6,782 nt of DNA from Candidatus Atribacteria bacterium (GTDB lineage: Bacteria; Atribacterota; JALVIU01). Positions 1-6,066 of the stretch are shown here, one piece after another; positions within the stretch are counted from its first letter, which is position 1, and each line of letters starts with the position of its first letter. The stretch is from contig JALVIU010000396.1 of NCBI GenBank assembly GCA_027028665.1, forward strand, positions 1-6,782, read 5' to 3'. The position numbers and the translations under genes are program-made. Under the pieces are notes generated by a model that was not told the origin of the DNA, made no database searches, and saw only the letters and a program-made list of their open reading frames with translations.

Positions 1-1173
1 AATGACCCCCATCTATTGAGGGCCCTTTATTTGCATCCTCACCTTAAGGCACAAAAAGGTGGTCAGGGTAAAGGTAAGAAGCAGAGAGGTAGAAATGGTA
101 AAGATCTTATTGTCTCTGTGCCTGTAGGTACAGTATTCATAGACCCTGATACTGGAAAGATTGTATATGATTTGAATAAAGAAGGACAAAAATTTATAGC
201 TGTCCGTGGTGGTAAAGGTGGTAGAGGAAATTATCATTTTAAAGGTTCTGTAAATCAGACACCACGGTTTGCAGAAAAAGGGGAACCAGGAGAGGAAAAA
301 AGCTTTATTTTAGAGCTTAGACTTATAGCCCATGCAGGTCTTGTAGGTTTTCCAAATGCAGGCAAGTCCTCTCTTCTTGCCGCACTTACAAATGCGCATC
401 CTGAGATAGGTGATTATCCTTTTACCACACTTAATCCAAACCTTGGTGTTATCTATGACCCGCAAGGGGTAGAGGAAGAGTATTTTATTATCGCAGACCT
501 TCCTGGACTTATAGAGGGCGCATCAGAGGGTAGGGGTCTTGGATTCAAATTTCTAAAACATATAGAAAGGGTTGGACTTTTGGTATTTGTACTGGATGTA
601 TCTCTTCCTAACTGGAAGGAGAATTTTCATCTCCTAAAGAGAGAGCTTGAGAGGTATAATCCAGAAATAGTAAAAAAAGATGCGCTTTTGGTGCTAAATA
701 AGATAGATCTTATAGATAATGTAGATAAATTGGAAAAAGAGGCATCAGATGCCTTTTCACTTCCTGTGATTTCTGTATCTGCAAAGGAAAAGATGGGTAT
801 AGATAAGCTCAGGGCATATGTTTATGATACTCTTTCAAAGATGGATTGGAATGTAGAGGAGAGTGCCCCTTCTGATGAGGAGAAGGTATACACATATAAA
901 CCTTTATTTACCATAGAGGAGATGTCCACAGGCCTTGAGGTAAAAGGAGATAAGATCGAAAAACTTATATACAAAACAGATTTTACAAGCTGGGATGCAG
1001 CAAGGCATTTTTTAAATGTAATAACACGTATGGGAATTAAAAAGGCACTTTTAAGACATGGTGCAAAGCCTGGTATGGAAATAAAAATGGGGGATATGAT
1101 ATTTGACTATGATGAGATTTTTAATCCACCCATAGATCCATTGCCTAAGAGAAAGAAAAGGATCAAAAGATAA
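1..1173 (+). CDS. obg: Obg-family GTPase, 5' end missing (runs off left edge)
   Basis: Obg (CgtA/ObgE) is a conserved bacterial GTPase that binds the 50S ribosomal subunit and links ribosome maturation to stress and the cell cycle. The reading frame is open to base 1, giving 390 visible residues. From the family's usual N-terminus, about 50 residues of the glycine-rich Obg fold are missing. Visible parts in order: the rest of the Obg fold, with the typical VPVGTV, GGKGGRGN and RFAEKGEPGEE segments; then the G domain, with G1 GFPNAGKS (residues 116-123, bases 346-369), G2 FTT (141-143), G3 DLPG (166-169), G4 NKID (233-236) and G5 SAK (260-262). The C-terminal OCT domain (about 300-373) ends in a short basic tail, KRKKRIKR. 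The TTG at base 16 is an internal Leu codon, not the start, because the conserved family sequence continues upstream of it. All GTP-binding motifs are intact, so the gene looks functional. The stop TAA lies at 1171-1173 inside the 3' end of the opposing gene. Confidence 0.97.
   Translation, partial: NDPHLLRALYLHPHLKAQKGGQGKGKKQRGRNGKDLIVSVPVGTVFIDPDTGKIVYDLNKEGQKFIAVRGGKGGRGNYHFKGSVNQTPRFAEKGEPGEEKSFILELRLIAHAGLVGFPNAGKSSLLAALTNAHPEIGDYPFTTLNPNLGVIYDPQGVEEEYFIIADLPGLIEGASEGRGLGFKFLKHIERVGLLVFVLDVSLPNWKENFHLLKRELERYNPEIVKKDALLVLNKIDLIDNVDKLEKEASDAFSLPVISVSAKEKMGIDKLRAYVYDTLSKMDWNVEESAPSDEEKVYTYKPLFTIEEMSTGLEVKGDKIEKLIYKTDFTSWDAARHFLNVITRMGIKKALLRHGAKPGMEIKMGDMIFDYDEIFNPPIDPLPKRKKRIKR
1163..1173. 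other. Convergent 3' overlap of obg and the YYY gene
   Basis: The obg stop (TAA, 1171-1173, + strand) and the stop of the DUF2298 gene (TGA on the - strand, bases 1163-1165) overlap tail to tail by 11 bp. There is no intergenic space for a shared bidirectional terminator. I found no strong hairpin plus T-run just downstream of either stop, so each transcript probably ends inside the other gene. Confidence 0.9.
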
Positions 1174-3118
1174 ATTTGAAAATATAACCATTTCCTACTC
1201 TTATTGTTTCTACTTCTATCTTTTTTGTAGAATATGGTAATATAAGCTTTTCTCCATAGTACTTTTTCTCAAGTGTTCCTATAATCATATACTTTACCTT
1301 GTATTTAAGTATAAACGGCTCTTTTTCTTTCATGGACCCTGTATATAGTGTGTAGACAGCTTTTTCTCTTTCATCACCTTCAGGAATATATCCACGCCAT
1401 ACAAGCTCATGCATCTTCCACCCCAGGATGGTAGGAAGCCCTGTATATGTAGATATTCTTCCATAGTAGGTATATGCCCCTTTATTCTTATTTACTGCCT
1501 CTACTATTCCTGGATGTCCCTGTATATTTTTATTTATATATTGAATAATATTATAATCTATCGGATAGCGGGTCTTTATAAATAATATTCCATTTAATGT
1601 AGGAGGGGATGCAAGATCTATTCTACCCTTTACTCCTACTGGTAGATAAATAAAAGCAGGAATGATAATCAGAACCAGGATTATAATAGAAAGTTTGTTA
1701 TTTTTACTGAGATTTAGATATGAAAGAGATACTGCAAATAATATCCATGATAAAAAGTAAAATTTAAATACCGTATTTCCCCTATAGAATGCACCACCAC
1801 TATATATATCCTTTATAAAAAGCACTTCACAGCCAGAGACTACAACATATCCATACATAAGTAACATAAGAAAAAATTTTCTTATTCTATCTTTTTCCTT
1901 TATTGTAATGCTAAATAGTGAAAGTGCAAATATACCCAGAAAGAGTGAGGGTCTATATATAAGGACGGGAATTAAAAGTAATAGAAGATATTTATATCTT
2001 TTTATATAATCTGCTAATATGATTATATCCTTTTTCTTAAGCATATTTAAGGTAAGGAGAATAAATGGACCAAGGTGAATAAAAAGCGGTAGAAGTTTGC
2101 TTCCTTTTGGTACTATGCCAAGTCCAAGGGGCGTATGCCCTCTGGTGTAAAGAAATGGGAGGGCAAGTATTATTGCACCTACCAGAAAGGTGCTTATATC
2201 TACTATATCATCTGTCTTAAACCCGTTTTCTATATACCTTTTTACTACCCATAGGAAAAAGAAAAATGGCAAGGACCATGGATTTATGATAAGTATGAAT
2301 ACAAATAAGAAGAGCATCCATACCTTTTTTTCTTTCCATATAAGATAAATGCCCAGAATACTAAGTGGCAAAAAGAAGTAATGCGGATGGTTGTCCCCAT
2401 GTATAAATGAAAAAAGGGGAAATTCATTTATGGTATTTGGTATAACCCTTGATGATGCCCAATAGTTTATGAGATTTTGATGTCTAAGCAGAGCTACGAA
2501 TCTCTCATAATTTGCCATAAAGAGGGTGGTAATTACACCCAATATACCTATGGGTATGCTTCTTTTTATCTTATAGAGAACTTCAAATACTATGCCTGCA
2601 CTTATTGAAAAAATGAATACATTATAAAGGTTATACATTATAGGATTTGGAATATAGAGAAGCTTTGATATAAGTGATATAGGGATGAAGCCAAAGTAAT
2701 AGTAAGGATTTCGATAGCCTATGAGCCATGGATCATAAGGAGGAAGATGAGCACTTCTTCCGATAGATGTAACAAATGCATACTCCATAGGTTTTTCTGC
2801 GCCAAATATAGCAGAAGAGTGTAATCTTACGTAGAGTGCAAATAAAAATACAATAAAAAATACCCCCTCGCTTAGTAAGTCTTCCCTTTTTATTTCGACC
2901 TTTTTTTTACTGTATAGATAGATCACCAATCCCAGTGCAATAAATGCAAAGAATATAAAACTATTAAGTGGTATAAATCTTATAAATGAGAGATAAGATG
3001 TAAAAAGAGTGGCAAGAAAAATACCAAAGAGCTTTCCTCCCTGAAATCCAATATTTAATATCTTCCCTGCAAGTCCTGCGTATATGAGAAATATATAGAA
3101 CTTAACGACTTCTTCCAA
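1163..3118 (-). CDS. DUF2298 / TIGR03662 'Chlor_Arch_YYY' integral membrane protein
   Basis: A 651-residue, very hydrophobic protein with about a dozen membrane segments. It matches the DUF2298 (Chlor_Arch_YYY) family at its signature sites: FGAEKPMEYAF (105-115); PPYDPWLIGY (126-135), followed by the YYYxG signature as YYYFG (139-143); FIHGDNHPHYF (238-248); RGNTVFKFYF (446-455); and GRISTYTGLPTILGW (553-567) followed by HELVWRG (570-576). The family is sporadic in archaea, Chloroflexi and other bacteria and has no settled function. The layout of many helices with a conserved acidic/aromatic loop near the N-terminus resembles GT-C enzymes that use lipid-linked sugars (inference). Single-domain members are usually about 700-900 residues, so this is a compact copy that keeps all landmarks. 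The start is TTG at 3118-3116, chosen for the strong GGAGGG 9 bases upstream. It overlaps the GT2 gene by 17 bp. It is the last gene of the operon and runs 11 bp into the 3' end of obg. Confidence 0.9.
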   Translation of the reverse strand: MEEVVKFYIFLIYAGLAGKILNIGFQGGKLFGIFLATLFTSYLSFIRFIPLNSFIFFAFIALGLVIYLYSKKKVEIKREDLLSEGVFFIVFLFALYVRLHSSAIFGAEKPMEYAFVTSIGRSAHLPPYDPWLIGYRNPYYYFGFIPISLISKLLYIPNPIMYNLYNVFIFSISAGIVFEVLYKIKRSIPIGILGVITTLFMANYERFVALLRHQNLINYWASSRVIPNTINEFPLFSFIHGDNHPHYFFLPLSILGIYLIWKEKKVWMLFLFVFILIINPWSLPFFFFLWVVKRYIENGFKTDDIVDISTFLVGAIILALPFLYTRGHTPLGLGIVPKGSKLLPLFIHLGPFILLTLNMLKKKDIIILADYIKRYKYLLLLLIPVLIYRPSLFLGIFALSLFSITIKEKDRIRKFFLMLLMYGYVVVSGCEVLFIKDIYSGGAFYRGNTVFKFYFLSWILFAVSLSYLNLSKNNKLSIIILVLIIIPAFIYLPVGVKGRIDLASPPTLNGILFIKTRYPIDYNIIQYINKNIQGHPGIVEAVNKNKGAYTYYGRISTYTGLPTILGWKMHELVWRGYIPEGDEREKAVYTLYTGSMKEKEPFILKYKVKYMIIGTLEKKYYGEKLILPYSTKKIEVETIRVGNGYIFKFIF

Positions 3119-3809
3119 TAATTCTCTCCCTCCACCAGAGCTTTAGAATTTCTTTAAATGCACGAAATATTACTTTAATATTTGCACCTGTCTGTTTTCC
3201 TTCTTTTCTTGGGAAATGATGTACCCCTACCTCTTTAAATTTATACCCTTTATTTATAAGTTTAAACATGATCTCAGGGTTTATGGCTGCACCATGGGAT
3301 TCTATGGTAATATCCTTTACAATATCCCTTTTAAACAGCTTAAAGGCACAATCTATATCCCTTACCTTAACCCCAAGGAGTATCCTTGTAACAATAGTCC
3401 ATCCTTTACCAAAAAGCTTTCTCAGTAAGGGGTCCTTTCTATCTATTCTATACCCTATTACAAAGTCATATTCTTCTATATAGGGTAATAAGAGTTTTAG
3501 TTCACCAGGGTCAAATTGGTTATCTCCATCTGTAAAAAATACAAGGTCCATACGAGATTCTTTAAATCCTGTTTGAAGGGCGCCACCATACCCTTTATTT
3601 TTCTCATGTTTTATAGGGCGGATCCTGGGATTTCTTTCTGCCTCTTTTTTTGCGATTTCAAATGTTTTGTCCTGACTTCCATCATCTACAATTATAATCT
3701 CATAATCCTCTGCCACCTCTTCAAGTACTTTTTCTGCACGTTCTATCGCCCTTTTTACATTTTTCTCTTCATTATACATAGGATAGAAAAATGAAATTGT
3801 ATGTTTCAT
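3102..3809 (-). CDS. Family 2 glycosyltransferase, DPM1-like (putative polyprenyl-phosphate sugar synthase)
   Basis: A 235-residue GT-A-fold glycosyltransferase. The N-terminus has the GT2 nucleotide-binding features: FYPMYNEE (8-15), then IIIVDDGSQDKT (38-49). Next come KGYGGALQTG (72-81) and the metal/nucleotide motif TDGDNQFDP (93-101), with Asp94 and Asp96 as the likely DXD pair. The VRDIDCAFKLFKR stretch (149-161) is typical of dolichol/polyprenyl-phosphate mannose or glucose synthases. No membrane helix follows the catalytic domain, unlike GtrB-type members with C-terminal helices; the tail is short and basic (WWRERIIGRSR) and may hold the enzyme to the inner membrane face. The likely reaction is transfer of a hexose from a nucleotide sugar to polyprenyl phosphate in the cytoplasm; sugar and lipid cannot be told from sequence. 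The ATG start overlaps the previous stop as ATGA, with GGAGG 7 bases upstream. It could instead add a sugar to a protein or glycan, but context favours a lipid carrier. Confidence 0.9.
   Translation of the reverse strand: MKHTISFFYPMYNEEKNVKRAIERAEKVLEEVAEDYEIIIVDDGSQDKTFEIAKKEAERNPRIRPIKHEKNKGYGGALQTGFKESRMDLVFFTDGDNQFDPGELKLLLPYIEEYDFVIGYRIDRKDPLLRKLFGKGWTIVTRILLGVKVRDIDCAFKLFKRDIVKDITIESHGAAINPEIMFKLINKGYKFKEVGVHHFPRKEGKQTGANIKVIFRAFKEILKLWWRERIIGRSR
3128..3133 (-). promoter_or_regulatory. Shine-Dalgarno for the YYY gene, supports a TTG start
   Basis: On the - strand the sequence reads GGAGGG, followed by 9 bases and then TTG (3118-3116). It lies within the last codons of the GT2 gene. 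This strong site is the main reason for accepting the TTG start, and it lets ribosomes finishing GT2 re-initiate on the next gene. Confidence 0.75.
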
Positions 3810-5077
3810 ATTATATCCTCCATAATTTCTTGAGCTACCTCTATTCCTTGAGATATAGAATCATTTATTGATCTTTCGGGATATGACCTTGGAAGGCCCG
3901 CGATCCATATATACTCCCCTACAATTTTTTTAGGGGGAATTTTTCTTTTGTACCCGGTTTCATATACTGGTCCTGCATATCGAGAATAATATGCAAAGCT
4001 TTTTATAATTTCTTCATCCCTTATATTAAAGGTATTTTTAAAAGATGCTATGATTTCTTCCCTTTTCTTCTCTATATCTTCCTTTGTAAGTTCTTCACCC
4101 TCTGTGTATAGTGCAAGATATACTATATGGAAAGGATAAGGGTTTTCTTTGAAAAAGTTTGTATGTTCTACCATTACAGAAAATGCCAGATCCTCGTCAG
4201 ATATATTAAGCCAATAGTATTTTTGTACTCTTTTGGTAAGTGTAAGGATCACAGAGAGACAACCCTGGTATGAAACATCAGGGATCTTATATGGGGATAT
4301 CTGGTTAAATATGGGTTGGGGGATGGTAGATATAATATATTTTGCCTCATATTCTCTTTTTTCTGTTTTTATTTGATAGATGTTTTCTTTTTTTTCTATC
4401 TTCTTTACTTTTTCTTGTATCTTGATTTTACCGCCCAATTTCTTTACTTCTTCTATTAATCTATCTATCAAGATTTGCCATCCACCCTCTGGATATGCAA
4501 GTTTTTCACCCTTTGTATCCCTGTGGGATCTAAGCTGTATCCTTCTTATAAACCATGAGGCTGAGACCCTTTCTACATTTGGTCCAAACTTTGCTTTAAG
4601 TAGTGGGGCCCATAGTTTTTTGTATATACTTTTACCCCATACTTTTTCTATATATTCCTTTGCAGATATATCATCATATTCTTCCCATGATTTTACTTTT
4701 TTTGCAGCAAGGACAGATATACCTACTCTTATCTTCTCAAAAAAGTTTATGACAGGAAATCCAAGCATGTCACCTGCAGTGTTAAATCCATAAACTTTTT
4801 TATTATATAGAAATCCTACACTCCCTGTTTCCCACCTTATTTTATCCCTTATACCAAGCTCATCCATTAATATATATAGTTGGTCATCATCGGGAAAGGT
4901 ATGATGATAGTAAACCTCTATATAGTGTCCATCTATATTTATACTACCTAAAAGCCCTCCAACATATGGATTTCTCTCGAATATTGTAAGCTTATATTTA
5001 TCGCTTTTTTTCAAGATTTCATATGCGGCAGAGAGGCCTGATATGCCACTACCTATTATCGCTACTTTATCCTTCAT
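3806..5077 (-). CDS. FAD-dependent oxidoreductase, HemY/amine-oxidase superfamily, of a type found in glycan clusters
   Basis: A 423-residue flavoprotein. The N-terminal Rossmann motif is GSGISG (9-14), with Glu34 at the end of the second strand as the usual FAD-ribose ligand, then YVGGLLG (38-44). A conserved HHTFPDDD (58-65) follows, then AKFGP (162-166), the strand-turn YPEGGWQILIDRL (195-207) and STIPQP (250-255). The C-terminal FAD-binding segment is IWIAG (390-394) through NDSISQG (405-411). The protein resembles protoporphyrinogen oxidase/phytoene desaturase-like enzymes (COG1232-type), and more distantly UDP-galactopyranose mutase, and matches a widespread uncharacterised group seen beside glycosyltransferases. 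It is unlikely to act in haem synthesis, since no haem genes are nearby. Its place between the UPF0104 and GT2 genes suggests it modifies a sugar nucleotide or the polyprenyl carrier (inference). Start: ATG at 5077-5075 with AAGGAG 10 bases upstream; it overlaps the UPF0104 gene by 11 bp and the GT2 gene by 4 bp. Confidence 0.87.
   Translation of the reverse strand: MKDKVAIIGSGISGLSAAYEILKKSDKYKLTIFERNPYVGGLLGSINIDGHYIEVYYHHTFPDDDQLYILMDELGIRDKIRWETGSVGFLYNKKVYGFNTAGDMLGFPVINFFEKIRVGISVLAAKKVKSWEEYDDISAKEYIEKVWGKSIYKKLWAPLLKAKFGPNVERVSASWFIRRIQLRSHRDTKGEKLAYPEGGWQILIDRLIEEVKKLGGKIKIQEKVKKIEKKENIYQIKTEKREYEAKYIISTIPQPIFNQISPYKIPDVSYQGCLSVILTLTKRVQKYYWLNISDEDLAFSVMVEHTNFFKENPYPFHIVYLALYTEGEELTKEDIEKKREEIIASFKNTFNIRDEEIIKSFAYYSRYAGPVYETGYKRKIPPKKIVGEYIWIAGLPRSYPERSINDSISQGIEVAQEIMEDII
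3817..3821 (-). promoter_or_regulatory. Shine-Dalgarno for the GT2 gene
   Basis: GGAGG on the - strand, 7 bases before the GT2 ATG (3809-3807). It sits inside the last codons of the FAD oxidoreductase gene, whose TGA stop overlaps the ATG as ATGA, a standard translational-coupling arrangement. Confidence 0.75.
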
Positions 5078-6065
5078 TTTGCATTTTCTCCTTTTTAGAT
5101 AAAATTTCTTTTACATTTATTGAGACCCCTATTCTAATAAATAAAATTATACCAATAATAGTTATAGGTAGATACATAACAAGATAGTGTACAACTAGGC
5201 TGTATCCTGTGGCAAGATTGGGATCAGGATTTTTATAAAAAAACATGAACACCTTTTTTGTAACAAAATCGAATATGCCGATATGGCCAGGTGAATATGA
5301 GATAATAAGTGCAAGTGTAGATAAGGCCATGAGTAGTACAAAAGCAAGAGGAGGAAGTGAAAGCCCAAAGGAAAGTCCTGTAAACCAAAAAGATACTCCT
5401 TCTATAAACCAACTTAATATGGAGAGTGAAAGTGCAATTGTAAGATATTTTTTTGAGCCCATAAAACTCAGGCCTTGCTGTAGGGACTCAAAATGTTTTC
5501 CACCTATCTTTTCGATAATAATATATATACCCTTAAGGGGTCCCTTTAGGTGTTCTTTTTCCTGGATGATAAGAAACCCTATTACAATTACAATAGAGAA
5601 GACTATGCCAGACAAAAGAGCAACCTTTTTTACCCATCCTTCCCATAGGTAAAAGGGTGAGAGAATGAGTACAAGAATAAGAAGCGCTACACCATCAAAT
5701 AGTTTTTCATATGCTACTGTAGTAAAAGAAGTAACAAACTTTATATCTTTTTTCTGTGAAAGTACGTATGCACGGATTACTTCGCCTAATCGAAATGGTA
5801 ATATATTGTTAAAGGCATAAGCAATGGATACACCTTCAAAAAGTGTTTTCGTATCTATAAATTTTTGAGTGATGAGGAAATATCTCCATCTCATTGCCCT
5901 TGTAAATACCCCTAATATGAATACACCCATGGCAATTATTAGATACCCTATATTTATGTCATCTATTATAGTAATAAGTTTTTTAAAATCTACCCCTTTG
6001 AATGTGAGCCAAAGAAAAAATGCTCCAAATAGTATGCTAAATAGTATCTTTTGCCATCTTTTCAT
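5067..6065 (-). CDS. UPF0104 / YbhN-like membrane protein (LPG_synthase_TM fold)
   Basis: A 332-residue inner-membrane protein with about seven to eight helices (near 7-23, 40-56, 122-140, 146-167, 207-230, 238-257 and 287-312). Family landmarks are TRAMRWRYFL (55-64), NNILPFRLGEVIRAYVL (86-102), YEKLFDG (119-125) and YSPGHIGIFDF (257-267). This is the fold of the N-terminal, lipid-translocating half of MprF, but the catalytic lysyltransferase half is absent, so it should not be called a lysylphosphatidylglycerol synthase. Stand-alone members are common in clusters for glycolipids and polysaccharides and are suspected of moving or handling lipid intermediates. Here a role in flipping the product of the neighbouring GT2 is plausible but inferred. 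The ATG start is 1 bp after the upstream stop, with GGGAAG 6 bases before it. The last 11 bp overlap the FAD oxidoreductase gene. The C-terminal tail is charged and likely cytoplasmic. Confidence 0.9.
   Translation of the reverse strand: MKRWQKILFSILFGAFFLWLTFKGVDFKKLITIIDDINIGYLIIAMGVFILGVFTRAMRWRYFLITQKFIDTKTLFEGVSIAYAFNNILPFRLGEVIRAYVLSQKKDIKFVTSFTTVAYEKLFDGVALLILVLILSPFYLWEGWVKKVALLSGIVFSIVIVIGFLIIQEKEHLKGPLKGIYIIIEKIGGKHFESLQQGLSFMGSKKYLTIALSLSILSWFIEGVSFWFTGLSFGLSLPPLAFVLLMALSTLALIISYSPGHIGIFDFVTKKVFMFFYKNPDPNLATGYSLVVHYLVMYLPITIIGIILFIRIGVSINVKEILSKKEKMQNEG
5088..5093 (-). promoter_or_regulatory. Shine-Dalgarno for the FAD oxidoreductase gene
   Basis: AAGGAG on the - strand, 10 bases before the ATG at 5077-5075, within the 3' end of the UPF0104 gene. 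A nearer ATG (5084-5082) is out of frame with the oxidoreductase and is an internal Met codon of the UPF0104 gene. Confidence 0.65.
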
Positions 6066-6066
6066 A

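Noticed and set aside
16-18. TTG as the start of obg
   Set aside because: The same frame is open to base 1 and encodes residues that continue the Obg N-terminal domain. The family needs about 50 more residues upstream, so the gene is cut by the window edge.
13-237. 74-codon frame on the - strand inside obg
   Set aside because: Antisense to a conserved coding region, with no recognisable motif; a shadow of obg.
1208-1232. Possible terminator hairpin after obg (TTCTAC paired with GTAGAA)
   Set aside because: The 6-bp AT-rich stem encloses a 13-base loop and the T-run lies in the loop instead of after the stem. It lies in the YYY coding region and does not look like an intrinsic terminator.
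3216-3794. Three overlapping + strand frames opposite the GT2 gene
   Set aside because: They lie antisense to a fully conserved glycosyltransferase, overlap one another in different frames and show no domain.
4380-4793. 137-codon + strand frame opposite the FAD oxidoreductase
   Set aside because: Low-complexity Ser/Phe-rich translation typical of the antisense of an AT-rich Lys/Glu-rich gene; no motif.
3806-5077. Firm call as protoporphyrinogen oxidase (hemY) or UDP-galactopyranose mutase (glf)
   Set aside because: The fold motifs are shared, but no haem gene is nearby, and I cannot confirm UGM-specific active-site residues from the sequence alone. A general flavoenzyme call is safer.
5067-6065. 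Annotation as lysylphosphatidylglycerol synthase (MprF)
   Set aside because: Only the membrane half of that fold is present; the aminoacyl-transferase domain is missing and the 332-residue length is that of the stand-alone UPF0104 family.
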